A DNA stretch of 6,406 nt, from positions 1-6,406 of the forward strand of contig CAAEEC010000278.1 in the NCBI GenBank assembly GCA_900754755.1. The letters are read 5' to 3'. Shown here one piece after another: positions 1 through 4,749 of this stretch. The notes under the pieces were generated by a model, which saw only the letters and a list, made by a program, of their open reading frames with translations, had not been told where the DNA came from and did not search any database. Positions within the stretch are counted from its first letter, which is position 1; every line of letters starts with the position of its first letter. A program made the position numbers and the translations under genes. This DNA comes from Clostridia bacterium. GTDB taxonomy: Bacteria > Bacillota > Clostridia > Christensenellales > Aristaeellaceae.

Positions 1-806
1 CGCGGACGGTCACCTTCGCCATCCGCGCGGTGGAGAAGGACAACGAGGACGAGGCGAGCGAGCAGGACAAACAGGACAAACAGGAAGAAACCGCGGCCGA
101 GGCGCTCACGCCCGCGCAGCAGGCGGAGCAGCTCATTGGCGGCAGGGCCGTAGACGGCACCGTCACCGACCGCCACGGCGAGGCGGCAGGCTACGTGCCG
201 ACGACCGAGGAAGTGACGGACGAAGAGACGCAGGAAGTGCTCGAACGCACGCTGGTGATCGCCGCCGACCCGCTTCTGGACGAGGACGGCCAACCCATAC
301 TGCGCGACGGCGCGCCCGTCTACGAGCAGCGCAACCTCCACCTCTCGCGCGGCCTGCTGGACGCGCTGGCAGGGCGTGGGTATACGCACATCCGCTTCGT
401 GGTCAGGGACGCGGCGCTCGAATGGCCGCTGGCCTCTATGACAGGGGACGGCTACACCGTGCGCCTCGCGCCCATGGAGGCAGACGAGCTTTCGCAGGCG
501 GAAAAGGACGCCACCAGCGCGGTGGAAACGCTCACCGGCAGCTACCGCGCCCGCGTCACGGCAATGATCGAGGGCGAGGAAGTGGACGTGACCAACGCCA
601 TCCCCAGCCTGACGGCCATCTTTGACGCGGCAAGCGTCCGCGAACTGGCCGGGGACGAAATGGCGCAACTGTTGCTCGTTCCGAATGACGGAGAGCCGGA
701 GACGCAGGTTTCCACCGTCCAGCACATCGAGGAAACGGACACTGAAAATGCGCGCTATGAAGCGCCGCTGATGGAAAGCGGCCTGTTCGTGATGACCTTG
801 CAATAA
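1..806 (+). CDS. C-terminal part of an unrecognised acidic protein (5' end outside window)
   Basis: The frame is open from the window edge (first full codon at 3) to a TAA at 804-806, giving 267 visible residues. A GTG at 30-32 could be read as a start, but no Shine-Dalgarno precedes it and the frame is open upstream, so I treat the gene as 5'-truncated by the window. I do not recognise the family. The first ~35 visible residues are a charged, low-complexity linker rich in Glu, Asp, Gln and Lys (DKQDKQEE). The rest alternates short hydrophobic strands with polar turns and looks beta-rich. One segment (about residues 113-145, containing RNLHLSRGLLDAL and GYTHIRFVVRDAALEWPL) resembles in pattern the small repeat modules of clostridial surface proteins; this is inference. 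The chain ends LFVMTLQ, with no LPXTG sorting signal and no C-terminal membrane anchor. No signal peptide can be judged because the N-terminus is missing. A hairpin follows 18 nt after the stop, so it is probably a separate transcript from ylxM. Confidence 0.75.
   Translation, partial: RTVTFAIRAVEKDNEDEASEQDKQDKQEETAAEALTPAQQAEQLIGGRAVDGTVTDRHGEAAGYVPTTEEVTDEETQEVLERTLVIAADPLLDEDGQPILRDGAPVYEQRNLHLSRGLLDALAGRGYTHIRFVVRDAALEWPLASMTGDGYTVRLAPMEADELSQAEKDATSAVETLTGSYRARVTAMIEGEEVDVTNAIPSLTAIFDAASVRELAGDEMAQLLLVPNDGEPETQVSTVQHIEETDTENARYEAPLMESGLFVMTLQ
63..85 (+). repeat. Tandem 9-bp repeat in the charged linker
   Basis: CAGGACAAA occurs twice back to back (63-71 and 72-80) and is followed by a partial copy CAGGA (81-85). 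It encodes QDK-QDK-QE within the acidic/polar linker of the upstream protein. Because the unit is a multiple of three, copy-number change would keep the frame and only alter linker length. Confidence 0.8.
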
Positions 807-824
807 AACAATAATACATCATCG

Positions 825-850
825 GAGCGGCGTCCATGCGGGCGTCGCTC
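825..850 (+). terminator. Candidate terminator hairpin after the upstream gene
   Basis: GAGCGGCGTCC (825-835) pairs with GGGCGTCGCTC (840-850) over 11 positions, two of them G-U wobbles, around a four-base ATGC loop. It lies 18 nt after the stop of the upstream gene and before the ylxM promoter, which is where a terminator is expected. The 3' tail is TAAATAT rather than a clean U-run, so intrinsic termination could be weak. On the opposite strand the tail is moderately T-rich, so a bidirectional role is possible, although no converging gene is seen. Confidence 0.5.
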
Positions 851-907
851 TAAATATGGCGTGGCTGTTCCCGCAGGGGCGGTATACTGGGTTTGCCGAC
901 GATTGGT

Positions 908-932
908 CTTGTCAAGAATTTTACTTGACAAG
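908..932. promoter_or_regulatory. Perfect 9-bp inverted repeat overlapping the ylxM -35 box
   Basis: CTTGTCAAG (908-916) and CTTGACAAG (924-932) are exact reverse complements separated by seven A/T bases (917-923). The right arm contains the complete -35 hexamer TTGACA (925-930). No U-run follows, so this is not a terminator. A DNA-binding dimer on this dyad would overlap the RNA polymerase -35 contact, which makes an operator plausible. The AT-rich centre also lies where a proximal UP element would sit. Both roles are inferred; only the symmetry is directly visible. Confidence 0.55.
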
Positions 933-953
933 CGCTGGGGGATCGGGTATACT
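925..953 (+). promoter_or_regulatory. Strong housekeeping (sigma-A/sigma-70) promoter for ylxM-ffh
   Basis: The -35 box is the consensus TTGACA (925-930) and the -10 box is TATACT (948-953, five of six matches to TATAAT), with the optimal 17-bp spacer. The preceding bases are AT-rich (AATTTTA at 917-923) in an otherwise GC-rich region, as expected for an UP-like element. Transcription should start near 959-961, giving a leader of about 45-50 nt to the chosen ylxM start. It is the best promoter in the window and probably drives ylxM, ffh, rpsP and khpA up to the terminator at 3352-3387. Confidence 0.85.
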
Positions 954-954
954 A

Positions 955-976
955 TGCCAAGTGGATTCGCTTGGCA
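955..976. promoter_or_regulatory. Second dyad at the expected transcription start
   Basis: TGCCAAG (955-961) and CTTGGCA (970-976) form a perfect 7-bp inverted repeat with an 8-base centre. It begins just after the -10 box and spans the predicted +1, so only part of the left arm would be in the RNA. An operator in DNA is therefore at least as likely as an RNA hairpin. If transcription starts upstream of 955, the hairpin would instead sit immediately before the first Shine-Dalgarno of ylxM and could influence initiation. Confidence 0.4.
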
Positions 977-1011
977 GGGGGCGGCGCTATGGCAGAGGGC
1001 GGAGCGATGGA
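976..1011 (+). repeat. Near-duplicated 18-bp translation initiation region of ylxM
   Basis: Positions 976-993 and 994-1011 are adjacent 18-bp units matching at 14 positions. Each has a purine-rich Shine-Dalgarno (AGGGGG 976-981; AGAGGG 994-999), a 7-nt spacer and an ATG (989-991; 1007-1009). The two ATGs are in frame, so initiation could give YlxM with or without an extra MAEGGA. The pattern suggests an old in-frame tandem duplication, though GC- and purine-rich convergence cannot be excluded. Confidence 0.5.
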
Positions 1012-1357
1012 AGAACTGGTGGAGCTTGCGTGGCTGCTGGATTTTTATGGCGCGCTGCTCACGGAAAAGCGGCGGCGCATTGTGGAAATGCGCGTGAACG
1101 AAGATATGACGCTGGCGGAAATTGCCGACGCCTGCCAGATGACCCGCCAGGGCGCGTACGACGCGTTCGCCCAGGCGCGCAAGCAACTCAAGGCGTATGA
1201 GGCAACGCTCGGGCTGGCTGGGCGGTACCGCCAGATCCAGGCGGCGCTGGCCGAGTGCCGCTTAGCGCTCGATCGCGTGGAGGCTGCGCCGGGCGCGCAG
1301 GCGGATTTAATGGCGGCCAAGCGTGCGCTAGAGCAGATTGAAAAGATGGAGAGGTGA
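1007..1357 (+). CDS. ylxM: YlxM family helix-turn-helix protein, SRP-associated
   Basis: YlxM/p13-type proteins are small HTH proteins encoded beside ffh in Bacillota and thought to modulate signal recognition particle function; the streptococcal homologue has been linked to SRP RNA and Ffh. The 116-residue product fits the family length. Its N-terminus contains LLDFYGALLTEKRRRIVEMR (about 10-29), the family hallmark that follows a short lead. A helix-turn-helix spans about 34-60 (DMTLAEIADACQMTRQGAYD), and a helical, coiled-coil-like tail spans about 72-116. I chose ATG 1007 because the distance to the LDFY motif matches relatives and AGAGGG lies 7 nt upstream. ATG 989, with its own AGGGGG site, is a real alternative adding six residues, and TTG 971 is unlikely. 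The stop is 6 nt before ffh and lies within the ffh Shine-Dalgarno, so translation of the two is probably coupled. Confidence 0.93.
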   Translation: MEELVELAWLLDFYGALLTEKRRRIVEMRVNEDMTLAEIADACQMTRQGAYDAFAQARKQLKAYEATLGLAGRYRQIQAALAECRLALDRVEAAPGAQADLMAAKRALEQIEKMER

Positions 1358-1363
1358 GGCCGG

Positions 1364-2704
1364 ATGGCGTTTGAGGGATTAACGGATAAGCTGCAGGGCG
1401 TTTTTAAGAAGCTGGGCAGCAAGGGCAGGCTCACCGAACAGGATGTAAAGGCCGCGATGCGCGAGGTGCGCATGGCGCTCTTGGAGGCGGACGTTAACTA
1501 TAAGGTCGTGAAGGATTTTGTGGCCAAGGTTACGGAGCGCGCCGTGGGCGAGGACATCGTCAAGAGCCTCACGCCGGGACAACAGGTCATCAAGATCGTC
1601 AACGAAGAACTGACCGGGCTGATGGGCGGTTCCAGCGCCCGGCTGACCTATTCGCCCCAGAATCCCACGATTTATATGCTCTGCGGCCTGCAGGGCGCGG
1701 GCAAAACCACCATGGCTGGCAAATTGGGCTATATGTTCAAGCGGCAGGGCAAAAAGCCCTTGCTCGTGGCCTGCGACGTGTACCGTCCGGCGGCCATCCA
1801 GCAATTGAAAGTCGTCGGCGAGGCGGCGGGCGTGGAAGTGTTCGAGCGCGGGCAGACGAATCCCGTGGAAATCGCCAAGGCGGCGATCGAGCACGCGCGC
1901 TATTATGGCCGCGATATGGTGATCATCGACACGGCGGGCCGCCTGCACATCGACGAAAAGCTGATGCAGGAGTTGCGCGACGTGCGCGACGCGGTGAAAC
2001 CGCAGGAAATCCTGCTGGTGGTGGACGCGATGACCGGCCAGGACGCGGTGAACGTTTCGGACACATTCAACCGCGAACTGGGCATCGACGGCATCATCCT
2101 CACCAAGCTCGATGGCGACACGCGCGGCGGCGCGGCCATTTCTGTGAAGGCCGTAACGGGCAAGCCGATCAAGCTGGTCGGCACGGGGGAAAAGCTGGCC
2201 GAGCCGGAAATTTTCCATCCCGACCGCATGGCTTCGCGCATTCTGGGCATGGGCGACGTGCTCTCCCTGATTGAAAAGGCCGAGAGCACAATCGACGAAA
2301 AAGCGGCCATGTCCCTTGAGCGCAAAATGCGCACGCAGTCCTTCACACTGGAAGATTATCTGGAGCAGATGAAGCAGCTTTCCAACATGGGCTCCATTTC
2401 CGATGTGCTGAAGATGATCCCCGGCGTGGGCAGCAAGCTGAAGGACGTGCAGATCGACGAGGACAAGGTGGCCAAGGCGCAAAAGAAAAACGTGGCCATC
2501 ATCCTTTCGATGACGCGCATGGAACGCCGCAATCCGGATATCCTCAACGCCAGCCGCAAGCGGCGCATCGCCGCGGGCAGCGGCGCGACGGTGCAGGATG
2601 TGAACCTGCTGCTCAAGCAGTTCGATCAGGCGCGCAGCATGATGAAACAGGTGATGGGCATGCGCGGCAAAAAGCGCATGCGGCTGCCGTTTGGCATGAA
2701 ATAG
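1364..2704 (+). CDS. ffh: Signal recognition particle protein Ffh (SRP54 GTPase)
   Basis: Ffh binds signal sequences emerging from the ribosome and, with SRP RNA and the receptor FtsY, delivers the ribosome to the Sec translocon at the membrane through paired GTP hydrolysis. The 446-residue product is full length. The helical N domain covers about 1-95 (including the ALLEADVNY motif). The G domain runs from about 100 to 295, with P-loop GLQGAGKT (108-115), the CDVYRPAA insertion-box segment (137-144), DTAGR (189-193), GQDAVN (225-230) and TKLDGDTRGG (247-256). The methionine-rich M domain covers about 325-432 and carries the SRP RNA-binding motif SRKRRIAAGSG (397-407). The C-terminus after the M domain is short, ending MRLPFGMK. 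AGGTGA (1352-1357) serves as Shine-Dalgarno and includes the ylxM stop. The protein is cytoplasmic and cycles to the membrane. The gene for its partner FtsY is not in the window, nor is the SRP RNA gene. Confidence 0.98.
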   Translation: MAFEGLTDKLQGVFKKLGSKGRLTEQDVKAAMREVRMALLEADVNYKVVKDFVAKVTERAVGEDIVKSLTPGQQVIKIVNEELTGLMGGSSARLTYSPQNPTIYMLCGLQGAGKTTMAGKLGYMFKRQGKKPLLVACDVYRPAAIQQLKVVGEAAGVEVFERGQTNPVEIAKAAIEHARYYGRDMVIIDTAGRLHIDEKLMQELRDVRDAVKPQEILLVVDAMTGQDAVNVSDTFNRELGIDGIILTKLDGDTRGGAAISVKAVTGKPIKLVGTGEKLAEPEIFHPDRMASRILGMGDVLSLIEKAESTIDEKAAMSLERKMRTQSFTLEDYLEQMKQLSNMGSISDVLKMIPGVGSKLKDVQIDEDKVAKAQKKNVAIILSMTRMERRNPDILNASRKRRIAAGSGATVQDVNLLLKQFDQARSMMKQVMGMRGKKRMRLPFGMK

Positions 2705-2779
2705 CGATCCATCGGATTCGGGCATCGGCCCGCTTCCTGATTGATTGATAGATTTTAGGAATTTTGGGAGGCAACAACA

Positions 2780-3019
2780 ATGGTTAAAATTCGTCTCAAG
2801 CGCATGGGTATGAAGAAAAAGCCCTTTTACCGCATCGTGGTGACCGATAGCCGTTCCCCGCGCGATGGCGCGTTCATTGAGGAAATCGGCCATTACAATC
2901 CGCTGATGGATCCGGCGGAGATCAAGATCGACGGCGAACGCGCCAAGTATTGGCTCGGCGTGGGCGCCCAGCCCAGCGACACCGTTCGCGCCCTGCTCAA
3001 GAAAGGCGGCGCGCTGTAA
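2780..3019 (+). CDS. rpsP: 30S ribosomal protein S16 (bS16)
   Basis: bS16 is an early-assembling protein that stabilises the 5' domain of 16S rRNA in the small subunit. The 79-residue product shows the family signature throughout: [29 protein letters not shown] at the N-terminus, then EEIGHYNPL (34-42) and the [14 protein letters not shown] segment (62-75). It is basic and of normal length for the shorter Gram-positive forms. ATG 2780 is well supported by GGGAGG (2766-2771) 8 nt upstream and by the invariant start of the family. The 75-bp gap after ffh contains a 5-bp hairpin with no U-run and no good promoter, so rpsP is most simply transcribed from the ylxM promoter. Confidence 0.98.
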   Translation: MVKIRLKRMGMKKKPFYRIVVTDSRSPRDGAFIEEIGHYNPLMDPAEIKIDGERAKYWLGVGAQPSDTVRALLKKGGAL

Positions 3020-3040
3020 GCGCTGCTCGTGAGGCGCGGT

Positions 3041-3292
3041 ATGGACGAACTGGTTCGGTATATTGCGAAATCGCTGGTGGAAAAGCCCGAGGCCGTAGCG
3101 GTGACGACGCTCGAAAGAGAGGGCGAATGCGTCATCCAGTTGCGCGTGGATCCCAGCGATATGGGTAAGGTCATTGGCAAGCAGGGGCGCATCGCCAAGG
3201 CGATTCGCACCGTGGTGAAGGCGGCTTCCGCCAAGGGCGAAAAGACCTATCTTGTGGACATCCTGGAAGAGGACGAGCAGGAAGGCGAATAG
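3041..3292 (+). CDS. khpA: KhpA-type KH-domain RNA-binding protein (YlqC family)
   Basis: Small single-KH proteins at this locus bind RNA. In Gram-positive bacteria KhpA pairs with KhpB (Jag/EloR) and affects cell elongation, and it has been implicated in small-RNA biology. The product has 83 residues: an N-terminal helix MDELVRYIAKSLVEKPEAVAV, an acidic strand region, then the KH core with the GKQG loop (46-49) in MGKVIGKQGRIAKAIRTVVKAA, and an acidic tail (EEDEQEGE) often seen in the family. I chose ATG 3041 over GTG 3029 because GTGAGG (3029-3034) lies 6 nt upstream and works as the Shine-Dalgarno, and because relatives begin close to the ELVxYIAK motif. It starts 21 nt after rpsP and is followed 59 nt later by an intrinsic terminator, so it is probably the last gene of its main transcript. 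Confidence 0.95.
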   Translation: MDELVRYIAKSLVEKPEAVAVTTLEREGECVIQLRVDPSDMGKVIGKQGRIAKAIRTVVKAASAKGEKTYLVDILEEDEQEGE

Positions 3293-3351
3293 CGCCGGGC
3301 GAAGCGCCCAGGGCTTTGCGTATGGCGGCGGGGACATTCCTGCCGGCGGGT

Positions 3352-3387
3352 GGAAGGGCTGCGAGCGCCGCCCTTCCGTTGTTTTTT
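3352..3387 (+). terminator. Strong intrinsic terminator between khpA and rimM
   Basis: GGAAGGGC (3352-3359) pairs perfectly with GCCCTTCC (3370-3377), with a 10-base loop that can form extra inner pairs. It is followed by GTTGTTTTTT (3378-3387), including six consecutive Ts. Stem plus U-run is the classic Rho-independent pattern on the + strand. It separates ylxM-ffh-rpsP-khpA from rimM-trmD-trpS-folC. Relatives often transcribe this block as one unit, so either termination is partial or the downstream genes have their own promoter. Confidence 0.88.
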
Positions 3388-3431
3388 CGGGGGAAAGAAA
3401 AGGCGTCCGCCCTGGCGCGGCGCGGAAAGGC

Positions 3432-3440
3432 TGGTATAAA
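3432..3440 (+). promoter_or_regulatory. Possible extended -10 promoter element before rimM
   Basis: TGGTATAAA (3432-3440) matches the extended -10 pattern TGn-TATAAT with five of six hexamer positions. No convincing -35 box lies 16-18 bp upstream (the region reads CTGGCGC). The element ends only 2 nt before the GTG start of rimM, so transcription from it would begin inside the predicted gene, near 3446-3448. That is compatible only with initiation at a later codon such as ATG 3461 or with chance resemblance. The gene downstream needs some promoter because of the terminator at 3352-3387, and this is the only candidate I see in the gap. Confidence 0.25.
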
Positions 3441-3442
3441 AC

Positions 3443-3970
3443 GTGCTGGACGCGTATTTGATGATTGGCGAGGTGCTGAAGCCGCAGGGCGTGCGGGGCG
3501 AGGTGAAAGTGCGCCCGGACACCAGTGACCCGGCGCGCTTCGAAAACCTTTCGCGCGTGTTCCTGGCGCGCGAGGGCGAGTATGCGCCTTGCGAAGTGGA
3601 ATCGAGCCGCCTTTCGGGCGATATGGCCTATCTCAAGCTGGCGGGCGTGGACGATCGCGGCGCGGCGGAAAAGCTGCGCGGCGAATTTCTGTATATTGAC
3701 CGGGAAAACGCTCTGGAATTGGGCGAGGACGAAAATTTTATCGTGGATTTGCTCGGCTGCCGCGCCACGGACACTGACGGACGTGAAATTGGCACGCTCA
3801 CGGATGTGATGCAGCCCGGGGGCAACGACGTGTATGTGTTTGAGGGCCCGCTGGGCGAAGTGCTCGTACCCGCGCTCAAGAGCGTGGTGTTGCGGGTGGA
3901 CGTGCGGGAAAAAACCATTTTGCTGGACGCGAAGCGGCTGGGCGAGGTGGCGGTGTTCGATGAAGATTAA
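3443..3970 (+). CDS. rimM: 16S rRNA processing/30S maturation factor RimM
   Basis: RimM assists late assembly of the 30S head, binding ribosomal protein S19 and promoting 16S rRNA maturation. The 175-residue product has the usual two domains. An N-terminal beta-barrel spans about 4-86 (MIGEVLKPQGVRGEVKV, then FENL and GAAEKLRG). A C-terminal PRC-barrel spans about 99-169 (DLLGCRATDTDGREIGTLTD, then QPGGNDVYVF at 124-133 and VPALKSVV). Length is normal. The GTG at 3443 is chosen because an in-frame TAA at 3437-3439 blocks anything upstream and relatives carry about six residues before the IGE/VGK motif. The Shine-Dalgarno is poor: GGAAAGG (3424-3430) lies 12 nt away. TTG 3458 or ATG 3461 are shorter alternatives without a better site. 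The 3' end overlaps trmD by 11 nt, implying translational coupling. Confidence 0.95.
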   Translation: MLDAYLMIGEVLKPQGVRGEVKVRPDTSDPARFENLSRVFLAREGEYAPCEVESSRLSGDMAYLKLAGVDDRGAAEKLRGEFLYIDRENALELGEDENFIVDLLGCRATDTDGREIGTLTDVMQPGGNDVYVFEGPLGEVLVPALKSVVLRVDVREKTILLDAKRLGEVAVFDED

Positions 3971-4724
3971 GGTGTTCACCACGTTTCCGGAGATGATCCG
4001 GCCCATCGTGTCCCAGAGCATCCTGGGCCGCGCGGTGGAGAACGGGCTGCTCGCGGTGGAAGCCATCGACATTCGCGAATACGCCGAAAACAAGCATCGC
4101 AATACCGACGATTATCCCTTTGGCGGCGGCGCGGGCATGGTTATGCTGGCGCAGCCCATCGTTTCCGCCTTCCGCGCGCATCTGGGGCCGGATTTCCGGG
4201 GCAGGCGCATCTATCTTTCGCCCAAGGGCGCGCCGTTTACCCAGAAGAAGGCCGAGGAACTGGCGGGCGAAAGCGAGCTGGCGCTGCTCTGCGGGCATTA
4301 TGAGGGCGTGGACCAGCGCGCGATCGACCTGTGCATCGACGAGGAGATTTCCATCGGCGATTATGTGCTCACCGGCGGCGAACTGGGCGCGCTGGTGATC
4401 ATCGACGCGGTGGCGCGGCTGATTCCGGGCGTGCTGGGCAGCGGGGAATCCCCGCTGGACGAGAGCTTTTCTTCCGGCCTATTGGAATATCCGCAATACA
4501 CGCGGCCGCGCGAATTCGAGGGCCGGGAAGTGCCGGAAGTGCTGCTGAGCGGCAATCACGCGCAGATTCAGCGCTGGCGGCGCGAACAGGCGCTCGCCAT
4601 TACGCTGGCGCGCAGGCCGGAACTTTTGGAATCCATGGAGTTTGGCAAAAAAGAGCGAGCGTATATCGAATCCCTCGCCGCTGTGGAGGAGAAATTCTTA
4701 GAAGCGGACGGGACAAACGAATAG
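3960..4724 (+). CDS. trmD: tRNA (guanine-37-N1)-methyltransferase TrmD
   Basis: TrmD transfers a methyl group from S-adenosylmethionine to N1 of G37, next to the anticodon, in tRNAs with G at position 36; the m1G prevents +1 frameshifting. The 254-residue product is full length and belongs to the SPOUT (trefoil-knot) class. It opens MKIKVFTTFPEM, has DDYPFGGGAGMV (50-61), and shows the knot and cofactor-binding segments LLCGHYEGVDQRAID (109-123) and SIGDYVLTGGELGALV (131-146). The C-terminal tRNA-binding part includes GLLEYPQYTRP (173-183), VLLSGNHAQIQRWR and RRPELL. The residue just before the SF at 169-170 is Glu (LDESF), where many homologues show DSF/DSH. I chose ATG 3960, since the frame is open further upstream inside rimM but homology begins here and GAGGTGG (3944-3950) lies 9 nt upstream. 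rplS, the usual next gene, is absent. Confidence 0.97.
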   Translation: MKIKVFTTFPEMIRPIVSQSILGRAVENGLLAVEAIDIREYAENKHRNTDDYPFGGGAGMVMLAQPIVSAFRAHLGPDFRGRRIYLSPKGAPFTQKKAEELAGESELALLCGHYEGVDQRAIDLCIDEEISIGDYVLTGGELGALVIIDAVARLIPGVLGSGESPLDESFSSGLLEYPQYTRPREFEGREVPEVLLSGNHAQIQRWRREQALAITLARRPELLESMEFGKKERAYIESLAAVEEKFLEADGTNE

Positions 4725-4749
4725 ACGGATAGAAAGAGGCGATTTCACC

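Noticed and set aside
881..888. A second GGTATACT upstream of the main promoter, identical to the -10 region at 946-953
   Set aside because: The best -35-like sequence (TGGCTG, 862-867) is poor and only 15 bp away, so a tandem promoter is not supported. The 8-bp match may be chance.
887..915. Divergent promoter from the mirrored TTGACA on the minus strand (910-915)
   Set aside because: The bases where a minus-strand -10 should lie (about 887-892) do not resemble TATAAT, and there is no minus-strand gene to express.
856..1200. Overlapping + strand open frames across the ylxM promoter and start
   Set aside because: They lie out of frame with ylxM, overlap the promoter, have no family features and have low-complexity Gly/Arg/Ala composition.
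2719..2732. Hairpin CGGGC-ATCG-GCCCG between ffh and rpsP as a terminator or S16 regulatory site
   Set aside because: The stem is only 5 bp and no T-run follows. No known bS16 leader motif is recognisable, so it is likely incidental in GC-rich sequence.
2738..2749. Three tandem TGAT units before rpsP
   Set aside because: Only 12 bp long, with no associated structure or motif; consistent with chance.
3297..3309. Short hairpin GGGCG-AAG-CGCCC just after khpA
   Set aside because: The five-bp stem lacks a U-tract, and the strong terminator 43 bp downstream makes it unnecessary.
1379..4102. A 907-codon open frame on the minus strand across ffh, rpsP, khpA and rimM
   Set aside because: It is exactly codon-aligned with four sense genes that all share one forward frame. 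Antisense stops there would need TTA, CTA or TCA sense codons, which are rare in this GC-rich genome. The translation is His/Arg/Ala-rich with no family resemblance, while the + strand genes are unambiguous.
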